DNA from: an uncultured Lachnospiraceae bacterium
Lineage (GTDB): Bacteria > Bacillota > Clostridia > Lachnospirales > Lachnospiraceae
Direction: 5' to 3'
DNA: 64,000 nt
NCBI GenBank assembly: GCA_910578845.1
Contig: CAJTSL010000013.1
Span: 1 to 64,000 of the forward strand
The notes under the pieces are model-generated. The model made no database searches. It saw only the letters and a program-made list of their open reading frames with translations, and was not told where the DNA came from. The position numbers were made by a program, and so were the translations under genes. Of the stretch, positions 17,147-25,340 are shown in pieces. Position 1 is the stretch's first letter. Each line of letters opens with the position of its first letter.

Positions 17147-17614
17147 CTAATCCAGCCTTTCTCTTAGCTGTTTCTTGCCTCTTGAGAGCCTGGACTTGAC
17201 TGTTCCTTCCGGTATCCGAAGGACTTTAGCGATTTCCTTAATAGAAAGCTGCTCATAAAAATAGAGAATGATCGCTTCCCGGTAGACCATATCCAGTTCC
17301 ATGACGATATCCCATAATTCATGATATTCGTCCCTAAACTGCGGCATATGCTCCTCTCTTCCTTCTACGGACACATGCTTCTTGTTCCTCGCATAAATCC
17401 GCTTCGCCTCGTTCGCGCAAATCTGCATCATCCATGGGCCAAAGCTCTCCGCTTTGCGCAATGTATTTAACTTCTCATATGCCTTTAAAACGGACTCGCT
17501 AACGGCATCTTGCGCATCTTCGCGGTTATGCAGGATGCCATAAGCAAGCCTATATAAATTAGGCGTATACTCCCGGATTAAGTTACTAAATGTCTCTCTG
17601 TCTATTGCAGACAT
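17147..17614 (-). CDS. ECF RNA polymerase sigma factor
   Basis: 155 residues with region 2 (YRLAYGILHNREDAQDAVSES) and region 4 (YFYEQLSIKEIAKVLRIPEGTVKSRLSRGKKQL). AAAGGAGGTGG precedes the ATG. First gene of a two-gene unit with the membrane-anchored propeller-like protein, its likely anti-sigma factor. Targets unknown, though such factors usually activate their own operon. Confidence 0.93.
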   Translation of the reverse strand: MSAIDRETFSNLIREYTPNLYRLAYGILHNREDAQDAVSESVLKAYEKLNTLRKAESFGPWMMQICANEAKRIYARNKKHVSVEGREEHMPQFRDEYHELWDIVMELDMVYREAIILYFYEQLSIKEIAKVLRIPEGTVKSRLSRGKKQLRERLD

Positions 17615-17693
17615 ACTCCACCTCCTTTTATCGTTTCGCCGGCTTATCTACTTATTATGACATGGTAAGAAGACAAAAGGTTCCCCGTAAAGC

Positions 17694-17733
17694 AAAAAAA
17701 GATACCAGAATAGGTCTTCCCTGTTCTGGTATC
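17694..17733 (-). terminator. Rho-independent terminator of the DUF4430/ECF S-component operon
   Basis: GATACCAGAA (17701-17710) pairs with TTCTGGTATC (17724-17733); seven Ts follow on the minus strand. Confidence 0.9.
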
Positions 17734-17740
17734 CTTTATA

Positions 17741-18265
17741 TCAATTCTTCTCTGTATACTTTTCCGCCAGTTTTAATATGGAAATCAGCGGTACAATTAG
17801 AATCCCGCAGAAAAAGTTGCTGATGCCATGGATACAATCCCATGGCAGGCCTGCGATAATCCAGGCTATCATGCCCTGGAAGCTAAGCCCATACAAGATT
17901 GCCTGCGCAGGCGCATATAGGGTCCCAAATAGAAATCCATGCGCGGCGCACACTAACATGTATACAATAGGGCACCATCGTTTCGGCATCTTCTTTGGCA
18001 GGAGCATGACCGCCCCCCATAGAACCGTCCACAAATATAGATACGGTACCCACCAGGCGGCAAAGCCATTCAAAATCCCGGTTAAGATCACATAAACATA
18101 AATGGGATATAATGCCTTTTTACGGTAAACAACGGTGAAAGCAATCGTAAATACACCGAGAAGATGGATATTAGGCGCAAACTCCATAATCAGCTTAGAC
18201 GCGTACATGAGCGCGCCCAACATGGAAAATATGGCGATTTCTCTCGTTGTAGGCTTCACGCTCAT
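17741..18265 (-). CDS. ECF transporter S-component, probable cobalamin or corrinoid uptake
   Basis: 174 residues, five or six membrane segments and a C-terminal Lys/Glu tail, as in the substrate-binding S-components of energy-coupling factor transporters, which dock with a shared EcfA/A'/T module encoded elsewhere. Its start overlaps the stop of the DUF4430 lipoprotein gene by 4 bp (ATGA), so translation is coupled. The operon lies under a cobalamin riboswitch, so the substrate is probably vitamin B12 or a precursor. That assignment rests on the riboswitch and the partner, not on motifs in the protein. A CbrT-like role is plausible. Confidence 0.8.
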   Translation of the reverse strand: MSVKPTTREIAIFSMLGALMYASKLIMEFAPNIHLLGVFTIAFTVVYRKKALYPIYVYVILTGILNGFAAWWVPYLYLWTVLWGAVMLLPKKMPKRWCPIVYMLVCAAHGFLFGTLYAPAQAILYGLSFQGMIAWIIAGLPWDCIHGISNFFCGILIVPLISILKLAEKYTEKN

Positions 18266-18792
18266 TCCACCTTAAAAGCATAGGCATCTCCAGGCGTAAT
18301 CTCCGTTACATCCACGCCCGTGGGAGCATATTCCCCGTTAATATAAAACGCCCAATATACGCCGTCCGTATCATAATCTGCCGTAATCCCGTTCACTGTC
18401 TTCACGAATAAGCCATATTCGCTCTCTTCGCCAGCAATCAGTTCCACTTCTTCCAAAGCTTCCCCTACGATTGTTTGATCCGTATGGACTTCGAAGACTG
18501 TTTCGTTACCATCTCGGTCTGTCACGGTAAAAAGAAACTCTGTACTGCCTTCGCCAACTAGCGTAGCCTCAGAGCCTGCGGCATCCACCGGCGCGCCGCC
18601 AGTCTCCACATCGCCTGCCTGCGTGTTTTCTCCTGTCTCTGTCTCCGTCTCTTGCCCGCTAGAAGCGACGTTAACCGAATCTTCTCCCGATTCCTTTTTG
18701 TCACCACAGCCAACTGTATTAAGCGCTATAGCCACCATGAGCGCCATACAAAGGATGCATGACGAAAATTTGCTGTTACGTTTCTTCTTCAT
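18262..18792 (-). CDS. DUF4430-domain lipoprotein
   Basis: 176 residues. Signal peptide with lipobox ALNTVGC (Cys about 29), a Ser/Glu/Thr-rich linker to about residue 80, then a DUF4430 domain (FLFTVTDRDGNETVFEVHTD ... VYWAFYINGEYAPTGVDV). DUF4430 is structurally related to the C-terminal domain of transcobalamin and intrinsic factor. The gene lies directly behind a cobalamin riboswitch and is coupled to an ECF S-component, so it probably captures corrinoid outside the cell. AAAGGAG precedes the ATG at good distance. Confidence 0.88.
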   Translation of the reverse strand: MKKKRNSKFSSCILCMALMVAIALNTVGCGDKKESGEDSVNVASSGQETETETGENTQAGDVETGGAPVDAAGSEATLVGEGSTEFLFTVTDRDGNETVFEVHTDQTIVGEALEEVELIAGEESEYGLFVKTVNGITADYDTDGVYWAFYINGEYAPTGVDVTEITPGDAYAFKVE

Positions 18793-18861
18793 GTTCTTTG
18801 TCTCCTTTATATTCTGATTTCCCCATAATGCCGGCTCTCGCGGCTAAAACAGAGGATTTGC

Positions 18862-19059
18862 CCTGTCCGGATATTTCGACTTGGCACTCCGCTGACCGCC
18901 TTCTCAGACCGATGGGATACCCTCCCATATAATCTAATGACGTTTCCCAAATCTGTGGCTTCATTTGGTCAGGCCAGCCGATTGAAAAAGCCATACGGCT
19001 TCTCCTATGCCTTACGGCGACGGGCTCGTACAGGATTTGCACCTGATTCCCCGGACAGC
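18862..19059 (-). promoter_or_regulatory. Cobalamin riboswitch
   Basis: On the minus strand, CTGTCCGG (19058-19051) and CCGGACAG (18870-18863) form the closing P1 stem. The 5' half carries the B12-box-type segments GGGGAATCAGGTGCAAATC and GCCCGTCGCCGTAA. The spacing and order match clostridial cobalamin riboswitches, which bind adenosyl- or methylcobalamin and shut off the gene downstream. It ends about 70 bp before the DUF4430 gene, leaving room for a ribosome-site sequestering element. It fills most of the 300-bp gap 18793-19093. Confidence 0.88.
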
Positions 19060-19093
19060 ACAATTCCTATCATAATCTTTTATAAAGGATTCG

Positions 19094-20323
19094 TCAACTA
19101 TCTTCTAATGTCCGGTACATCCGGTAAACTAACGGGCATAATATAACCGACAGCACTATATATAATGGGAATATGATGTTAATCGCGCCTACCACCTTCC
19201 CGCCAATCTGGTATAGGTCAAAATAACGGACTTCATTCCCTATATCTAACAAACGGTCAGGCAACAGCCCCACTAATTCTTTCACCAAATCAGAACTGCC
19301 GGCGTTGATAAAGCTGCGGAGGAAAATCACAATGAACGGCACCATTGCCGCCAAAGCAGTTGACTTTGTCTTTGCAGAGACTGCCATAGTCAATAATAAG
19401 CAGAACAACGTCCCTATATAACCGCCGCACAAGATCAACAGATATTCCTGGAAGTTTGTCAGCAGATAAAAGCTCTTCCATCCATAACGGTTCGTCTGGA
19501 TCGGCAGCTCTGCGCCGTCTGCGCCAAGCACCACGAATATAACGAACGTATATAGGAACATGGTGACAAAATATACAATCGTCACAAATAATATCCCTGC
19601 GCCAAGCTTCGCTGCTACCGCCTTATCCCTCCCATGATATGACGAATAGAATATGGCGTCCGCTTTCGTACTAAATTCTCCCGAGAAAATCCCTGCGACC
19701 ACGAATCCAAGGATCAGCGCCATCACCATTACAATCGACGCCGAATATTGGAATAATTGTTTATAACCGTCCGCATAATCATATGGAAACGGCGTCGGCA
19801 ACGCTTCATAACGCTCTATTAAAAACGCCCTCTCATCATCTGTCAACTGCCACTCCTGTTCCTTGTCCGCCAGCCATTCCCGCAAATGGAAAACCCTGTT
19901 CTCATAAAATGCGGAGGCATCCATCGGCACTAACGAGTCCGGCTTGTAATAATCCGATTCCTGGAACTTACAAAAGGAATATATCAGCATATACCGGATG
20001 TCCTCAAATCCTTGTTTCCATCCATAGGCAATATTGCTCTCCTGTACGTCCATAGAGCGTCCTTCCTTTGTCTCATTAATCCTTGCATTCTCTGCGATCA
20101 CTTTTGCTATGACTTCTTCGGTCAATACACCCGCCCATTCCTTTTTGGCAGCTTTCCGTTTCGAAATTGCCTCTAAGCCAGATTCATGCTCGCCGCTTTC
20201 ATTCACCCAGTACATCTCGCTTATCGCAGACCAACATACAACCGCCAGTGTCACCGCTAATAACAGCATAGCGATCTTCGTTCCCGGTTTCACCCATATC
20301 TTCTTCCATTCATAATATAGCAT
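19094..20323 (-). CDS. ABC-2 type transporter permease
   Basis: 409 residues. One membrane segment near the N-terminus (about 15-35), a large outer loop (35-190) with many charged residues, then five or so membrane segments. This is the arrangement of ABC-2 permeases with a long first extracellular loop. Start at 20323, where GGGGGAAGAAG precedes the ATG; it overlaps the ATPase gene by 14 bp. Last gene of the sigma/membrane protein/ATPase/permease operon (22632 to 19094). Substrate unknown; these small systems often export peptides or relieve envelope stress. Confidence 0.85.
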   Translation of the reverse strand: MLYYEWKKIWVKPGTKIAMLLLAVTLAVVCWSAISEMYWVNESGEHESGLEAISKRKAAKKEWAGVLTEEVIAKVIAENARINETKEGRSMDVQESNIAYGWKQGFEDIRYMLIYSFCKFQESDYYKPDSLVPMDASAFYENRVFHLREWLADKEQEWQLTDDERAFLIERYEALPTPFPYDYADGYKQLFQYSASIVMVMALILGFVVAGIFSGEFSTKADAIFYSSYHGRDKAVAAKLGAGILFVTIVYFVTMFLYTFVIFVVLGADGAELPIQTNRYGWKSFYLLTNFQEYLLILCGGYIGTLFCLLLTMAVSAKTKSTALAAMVPFIVIFLRSFINAGSSDLVKELVGLLPDRLLDIGNEVRYFDLYQIGGKVVGAINIIFPLYIVLSVILCPLVYRMYRTLEDS

Positions 20324-21197
20324 CTTCTTCCCCCGCTTTCTCTCCCATGTAGGATAAAAATACATCTTCTAAGGAAGGGACTTCTTCCCGCGCATCCGGG
20401 TGGGGCTGTTTGGCGCATAGCAGCCTCATCTGCATCCCTCCCGGAACAATCCTGCTGTTGGCAACCTTATACTTTCTGCCATATGCCGCCGCTTCCTGCC
20501 CGGAAACAGTAATGCTCCACACCTTATCAGGTATTTGCTCTATGATTTCCTGTAATGTCCCGGCATGCATAAGCGTTCCTTCTTTCATCAGCAAGATCTC
20601 ATTGGCAACAGATTCAATATCCGATACGATATGAGTGGATAATAATACCATCCTCTCCTTTGCCAGTTCACTGATCAGATTGCGGAAACGGATCCGCTCG
20701 TTTGGATCAAGCCCTGCCGTCGGCTCATCCAAGACCAGTATCTCCGGCTGGTTGATCATTGCCTGCGCAATGCCTGCCCTGCGCTTCATGCCGCCCGAGA
20801 GCTTCTTCATCTTCCGGTTCTGCACTTTAGAGAGGCCGACTTTGGATAGCAGCTCATCCACCCGTTTTCTTGCTACCGCTTTATGTACACCTTTTATAGA
20901 GGCGATATAGAGCAAATAATCTTTTACCGTAAAATCCGGGTAAAAGCCAAACTCCTGTGGCAAATAGCCAAGCAATTCCCTATAGTCTGCGCCCATTTTG
21001 AATATGTCCTTCCCGTTACAGAGGATTCTCCCTTCGGTCGGTTTTAGAAGCGTACAGAGCATCCGCATGAGCGTTGTTTTCCCTGCCCCGTTCAGCCCAA
21101 GCAGCCCATAGATGCCGTTCTCCATTGTGTAAGTAATATGGCTGACCGCCGTCACGCCCTTGAACGTTTTCGATAAATCTTCTATCTTAATCTCCAT
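20310..21197 (-). CDS. ABC transporter ATP-binding protein
   Basis: About 295 residues. Walker A GLNGAGKTT, Q-loop LPQEFGFYP, signature LSGGMKRR, Walker B ILVLDEPTAGLDP and H-loop STHIV. The C-terminal extension is typical of exporter ATPases that pair with ABC-2 permeases. Start probably ATG 21197; ATG 21209 is in frame but its ribosome site is too close. Partner permease overlaps at the 3' end. Upstream are the membrane protein and ECF sigma factor of the same operon. Confidence 0.93.
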   Translation of the reverse strand: MEIKIEDLSKTFKGVTAVSHITYTMENGIYGLLGLNGAGKTTLMRMLCTLLKPTEGRILCNGKDIFKMGADYRELLGYLPQEFGFYPDFTVKDYLLYIASIKGVHKAVARKRVDELLSKVGLSKVQNRKMKKLSGGMKRRAGIAQAMINQPEILVLDEPTAGLDPNERIRFRNLISELAKERMVLLSTHIVSDIESVANEILLMKEGTLMHAGTLQEIIEQIPDKVWSITVSGQEAAAYGRKYKVANSRIVPGGMQMRLLCAKQPHPDAREEVPSLEDVFLSYMGEKAGEEDAIL

Positions 21198-21298
21198 CCC
21201 GATCACCATCCTTTATGCTTTCCCTATTTCTCACGATATCGTATCTTCACTACAGCTTGCCGCAGGAAATATTCATGATACCGCCTATTCACGCTGCT

Positions 21299-22096
21299 TT
21301 ACAACCGGAAGATTTCCGTCTCATGTGCATATTCACCGATTACTTTCCTGACTGTATAAGTCAAATATAGGACTGCCATACAAAGGATCCCCATCCATGC
21401 AGGTACAGAAACCGTCAGATAAATATCCTTATTTAGGATCAACAGCGTCCAAACGGCGCTCCAAAGCAAGGAGAAGAAACACGCCATATATTCAGTCCCA
21501 GCGAAACGACCGCAAAGCGTCCGGAAGCAGATACAGCAGGTAACCGTCATCGGCAGGAAAAAGTGGATCACGATTTCCGCAACACTGACTGCTGTAGTCA
21601 TAGAAACGATAGCGGTGAACGCCCCCAACAACAGGCTATCTGTCATGGCAAAAGCAAGCATCCTTGCCGCATAAATCTGCCTCAGTGAAAAATAAGACGC
21701 CTCTTCGATTTCCACGGAATGGGAGCTTCTGTTCTTCCATAGTTCCGGTACTGCCATAATCACGAACAGGGACGCGCAGACTGCCAGAATCCGCTGTATT
21801 TCTTTCGCCCCCCGCTCCTGCTGCAGAATCCATCCTAAGAAAAATAAAATGAGGAATTGTAAGACCCACCATTTCTTTTCAATGAACCGCACCTGCTCAT
21901 AGAAAAACTCGAAATAAGAATTCTTCCGCCATGCCACGCCTTCATAAAAGCTTCTCTTGGCGTTTACCAACGTCTCTTCTATCATTGACTCATCTGGTCT
22001 GATCACATTTGCTTTTGCATACGCGCGCAATCTCTTTTCCAACTGTTCCAATACAACCGCTCCTTTCTTGTAATTGCCTAAATTACCTAAATCCAT
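21299..22096 (-). CDS. Membrane protein following an ECF sigma factor (putative regulator)
   Basis: 265 residues. The first ~75 are soluble and charged, followed by about six hydrophobic segments. The start overlaps the sigma-factor stop by one base (TAATG), so the two are translationally coupled, as is usual for a sigma/anti-sigma pair. No zinc-binding HxxxCxxC anti-sigma motif was seen. Downstream is the ABC ATPase/permease pair. The role as anti-sigma factor is inferred from gene order. Confidence 0.7.
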   Translation of the reverse strand: MDLGNLGNYKKGAVVLEQLEKRLRAYAKANVIRPDESMIEETLVNAKRSFYEGVAWRKNSYFEFFYEQVRFIEKKWWVLQFLILFFLGWILQQERGAKEIQRILAVCASLFVIMAVPELWKNRSSHSVEIEEASYFSLRQIYAARMLAFAMTDSLLLGAFTAIVSMTTAVSVAEIVIHFFLPMTVTCCICFRTLCGRFAGTEYMACFFSLLWSAVWTLLILNKDIYLTVSVPAWMGILCMAVLYLTYTVRKVIGEYAHETEIFRL

Positions 22097-22632
22097 TACT
22101 CTACATCCCCCAACAGCGCCCGCAACATCTCTTTTGCCTTCCTGATACGGTACTTGGCAAGCGGTAGGCCAATTTGTAAGATCCTGGCAAGCTCACGTAT
22201 GCTAAGCCCCTGGAAATAATGTAGGATAACAACTTCCCGCAATTCATCCGGGAGATTTTTCATAGCGGTTTCCATAATGATCTTATCATCTATTTCTGCA
22301 ACGCATCCCTCATCCAAACGATCCGCCATGATCATGTCTAACGCTTCCCTTTCTCCTCCCGGAGCCTCTCTATTCTTCCTCCCCCAGTCGATACAGAGAT
22401 TCCTGGCTATGGTATAGAGAAGATTCAATGCTTTTCCACTATGATAATAACCTGCAAGATTCCGGAAGAAACGCTCGAACGTTTCCTGTGTCAAATCTTT
22501 CGCCCATTCTCTGTCAGGACAGTGATATGTACAATACTGTAAAATCTGCCGGTAATACTTTCGTACGAATATATCCATTGCGGCCTCGTCACCGCTTTGC
22601 ATTTTCCGTACCAAAATAAAATCCTGCTGCAT
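22096..22632 (-). CDS. ECF RNA polymerase sigma factor
   Basis: 178 residues with region 2 (DREWAKDLTQETFERFFRNL) and region 4 (VILHYFQGLSIRELARILQIGLPLAKYRIRKAKEML). GGGAGG precedes the ATG. First gene of a four-gene operon (sigma, membrane protein, ABC ATPase, ABC permease). An 18-bp perfect palindrome lies 22-39 bp upstream of the start codon. Confidence 0.93.
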   Translation of the reverse strand: MQQDFILVRKMQSGDEAAMDIFVRKYYRQILQYCTYHCPDREWAKDLTQETFERFFRNLAGYYHSGKALNLLYTIARNLCIDWGRKNREAPGGEREALDMIMADRLDEGCVAEIDDKIIMETAMKNLPDELREVVILHYFQGLSIRELARILQIGLPLAKYRIRKAKEMLRALLGDVE

Positions 22633-22653
22633 GAAAACCTCCCTTCCGCCATT

Positions 22654-22671
22654 TTAGAAAGCGCTTTCTAA
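22654..22671. promoter_or_regulatory. 18-bp perfect palindrome before the ECF operon
   Basis: TTAGAAAGCGCTTTCTAA, just upstream of the sigma-gene ribosome site. The centre GAAAGCGCTTTC matches the core of catabolite-responsive elements (TGAAAGCGCTTTCA) but the outer T and A are swapped. It may be a CcpA-like or LacI-family operator, or a hairpin in the leader. Confidence 0.55.
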
Positions 22672-22739
22672 TAGGTATAACGGACCAACCTGCCATATGG
22701 ATAGCGCAGGAAGAATATTTTCTGCACCGCCTCCCGCTA

Positions 22740-22795
22740 CTGCTTTGGATAGCATTTCTGTTGCCGTTTCCGATAGCATTTCCGATGCCGCCTCC
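22740..22795. repeat. Degenerate 12-bp tandem repeat
   Basis: About four imperfect 12-bp units (TTTCTGTTGCCG, TTTCCGATAGCA, TTTCCGATGCCG and a weaker first one) directly after the stop of the CmpB-like gene. One of four short degenerate tandem repeats placed between genes in this window. Confidence 0.5.
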
Positions 22796-22796
22796 C

Positions 22797-23330
22797 TTAA
22801 TATGTTATCCCTCTTCCCATATGCGGAAAATCAGCGCTATACGCGGCGTCCATGACAAATAAAACCAGCAGGCAGAGACTTATAAAAGCCCTGATCTTCG
22901 CCGGAGCCTTATGGTACAACGCCGTATACCGGGGCAGCAGAAAAGATAGCAGCAACACACCGCCGACACCGAACATCAGGCAGCTTGCCAGACATATATG
23001 GCCATTCAGGTTCAAGAGCATATCACTGTAATCCCACCATTTTACGCCCCACATTTTTTCCAGGACAAATCCTGTCCCATATTCTAAGGCAGAGCAGACT
23101 GTCATAGAGATAAAGAAAACAAGAAACGGCCTCTTCCTCCACTTATGCAGCAGGAAATACAATAGCAGCGCGCCCGCCCCATAGACGGGAAGCCACGGCC
23201 CTATCGTAATCCCACGGTTCACAAATCTTCTCTCCCGTACAAGGTAGATGCCGACTTCCCATAGCCAGCCCAAAAAAGAAACCAGAAAAAACAGCAATAT
23301 ATAATAATCAAACGAAAGTTTTTTTCTCAT
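22797..23330 (-). CDS. CmpB-like putative ABC transporter permease (PF06541 type)
   Basis: 177 residues, five or six membrane segments, with FLGWLWEVGIYLVRERRFVNRG near the N-terminus and the central WGVKWWDYS segment typical of this family. The family name suggests a transporter but no ATPase is adjacent and its function is not established. Monocistronic between the ECF operon and the ABC exporter operon. Confidence 0.8.
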   Translation of the reverse strand: MRKKLSFDYYILLFFLVSFLGWLWEVGIYLVRERRFVNRGITIGPWLPVYGAGALLLYFLLHKWRKRPFLVFFISMTVCSALEYGTGFVLEKMWGVKWWDYSDMLLNLNGHICLASCLMFGVGGVLLLSFLLPRYTALYHKAPAKIRAFISLCLLVLFVMDAAYSADFPHMGRGITY

Positions 23331-23387
23331 ATCTGCTATTTTGTCTGGTTTTGCTCTTTTTATTCTTATGCCATTCTTATGCGGCTC

Positions 23388-25340
23388 TTATTCTAACTCG
23401 CAAAGGCCTGTATACAAATTATAATATCTCCCATGCATCGCAAGTAAATCGTCATGGTCGCCGCGCTCGATAATCTCACCGTTTTCTAATACCATAATGG
23501 CATTGGCATTCCTTACGGTAGAGAGCCTATGTGCAATCACAAGCGTCGTCCGCTCCGCCATCAGTCTGTCCATACCGCGCTCGATATGTTTCTCCGTCCG
23601 CGTATCGACGGAGCTTGTTGCCTCATCCAGAATCAGGATGGGCGCTTTGGAAATAGCGGCTCTTGCAATGTTAAGAAGCTGCCTCTGTCCTTGGCTTAAA
23701 TTGGCGCCGTCCCCTTCTAGCATCGTATCGTAACCATGCTCTAGGCGCATAATGAAAGAATGCGCGCTCGCCATCCTTGCAGCTTCCTCCACTTCCGCGT
23801 CCGTAGCGCCAAGCCTGCCATACCGGATATTCTCCCTGACTGTCCCTGTGAAAAGATGCGTATCCTGCAATACCATGGCAATGCACTTTCGCAGATCATC
23901 CCTTCTGATGTCCCGGATATCAATGCCGTCTATCAAGATCCTGCCTGCATCAATATCATAGAAACGGTTAATCAGGTTCGTGATCGTTGTCTTTCCCGCG
24001 CCAGTGGAGCCGACAAAAGCAATTTTCTGACCCGGTTTCGCATATAACGATACGTCTTTCAGAATCGTTTTCTCCGGCACATAACCAAATGTCACATGCT
24101 CCACTGTCACCGCGCCTTTCATCCTGCTCCCATGTACCGCCGCATATTCCGCCGATAGACCGCCTGCTCCTGGCGCCGCTTCATAATAGAAGCAGCCATC
24201 CTTATCTATGATCGAAACAGCATCCGCCTTATCCGCCGGTTCCGGCTCCCTGTCCATCACGTCAAAGACCCGCTCCGCCCCGGCTAGCGCAGAGAAAATC
24301 GTATTGACCTGCATGGATATTTCATTGATGGGCCGTGCAAACTGTCGGGAATAATTCACGAAAATCGTAAGGCCTCCTAAGTCAAACCCTCTCAGCACAC
24401 ACAAAATACCGCCGATACATGCCGTCAGGGAATAGCTGACCTGGCTTAAATTCCCCATGACAGGCCCCATAATGCCACCGAAGAACTGTGCTTTAATCTG
24501 TTTCCGGCACAGATCATGATTCAGATAAGAAAACTCCTCTTCCGCAATCTCCTCATGACAGAACACTTTGACTACTTTCTGTCCGGTCACGGTTTCCTCT
24601 ATGTAACCATTGAGCGTTCCTAACGCCGCCTGCTGCTGCTTATAATACCGCCTGCTCCTGCCTGCGACCGCCCTGCCTGCAAGGATCATTAACGGTGCCA
24701 TGATGACTGTGATCATCGTCAGATAAATATTCGTATATACCATAAGCGCAAAAGTACCGACAATCGTAATTGCGCCCGATATCAACTGGTTCACCGTATT
24801 GTTTAACATCTCTCCCACCGTATCGACATCATTGGTAAACCTGCTCATGATATCGCCGTGGTTATTGGTATCATAAAACCTGACCGGCAGCTTTTCGATT
24901 TTCCGGAATAAATCGTCCCGCAGCTTCTTAAGCGCATTCTGGGAAACAACGATGATAATCCGTGATTGCAAATACTGCGCAATGATCCCAACTGCAAAAA
25001 TACATCCCATCATGACCAATGAACGGAATAACGTTTCCCTGCTACCATCTTCCGACACCAAATTATTGATGACCGGGCGCAACATATATGACCCCGCTAA
25101 GCTTGCCACCGTATAAACAATGATACAAATAATAAATATGACCAGTTTCCATTTATCCTTACCGATATAAGAGAAAAGCCTGCGTATCGTTCTGCCTGCA
25201 TCCTGTGGTTTCCCGCCGGGCATGCGGGCGCCGCCCCGTCCAGGCCCTCTCCCAGGCCCAGGTCCTGGCCCAGGCCCCATTTTCTCCGTGGCTTTCCTGC
25301 TATATTTTTTCTCTAAACGTGCAATTCTTGCTTCATCCAT
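23388..25340 (-). CDS. ABC exporter half-transporter, subunit B (canonical ATP site)
   Basis: 650 residues. A Gly/Pro/Arg-rich N-terminus (about 20-45) precedes six membrane helices (about 60-350) and an ATPase domain with Walker A GSTGAGKTT, signature LSQGQRQ and Walker B ILILDEATSSVD. Start overlaps the stop of the partner gene by one base. The two form a heterodimeric exporter of the BmrCD/LmrCD kind. A MarR regulator heads the operon, so export of a drug or toxic metabolite is likely. Confidence 0.93.
   Translation of the reverse strand: MDEARIARLEKKYSRKATEKMGPGPGPGPGRGPGRGGARMPGGKPQDAGRTIRRLFSYIGKDKWKLVIFIICIIVYTVASLAGSYMLRPVINNLVSEDGSRETLFRSLVMMGCIFAVGIIAQYLQSRIIIVVSQNALKKLRDDLFRKIEKLPVRFYDTNNHGDIMSRFTNDVDTVGEMLNNTVNQLISGAITIVGTFALMVYTNIYLTMITVIMAPLMILAGRAVAGRSRRYYKQQQAALGTLNGYIEETVTGQKVVKVFCHEEIAEEEFSYLNHDLCRKQIKAQFFGGIMGPVMGNLSQVSYSLTACIGGILCVLRGFDLGGLTIFVNYSRQFARPINEISMQVNTIFSALAGAERVFDVMDREPEPADKADAVSIIDKDGCFYYEAAPGAGGLSAEYAAVHGSRMKGAVTVEHVTFGYVPEKTILKDVSLYAKPGQKIAFVGSTGAGKTTITNLINRFYDIDAGRILIDGIDIRDIRRDDLRKCIAMVLQDTHLFTGTVRENIRYGRLGATDAEVEEAARMASAHSFIMRLEHGYDTMLEGDGANLSQGQRQLLNIARAAISKAPILILDEATSSVDTRTEKHIERGMDRLMAERTTLVIAHRLSTVRNANAIMVLENGEIIERGDHDDLLAMHGRYYNLYTGLCELE

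Noticed and set aside
18776..19063. 95-codon open frame on the minus strand upstream of the DUF4430 gene
   Set aside because: It coincides with the cobalamin riboswitch, whose conserved segments and P1 stem explain the sequence; the frame has no known relatives.
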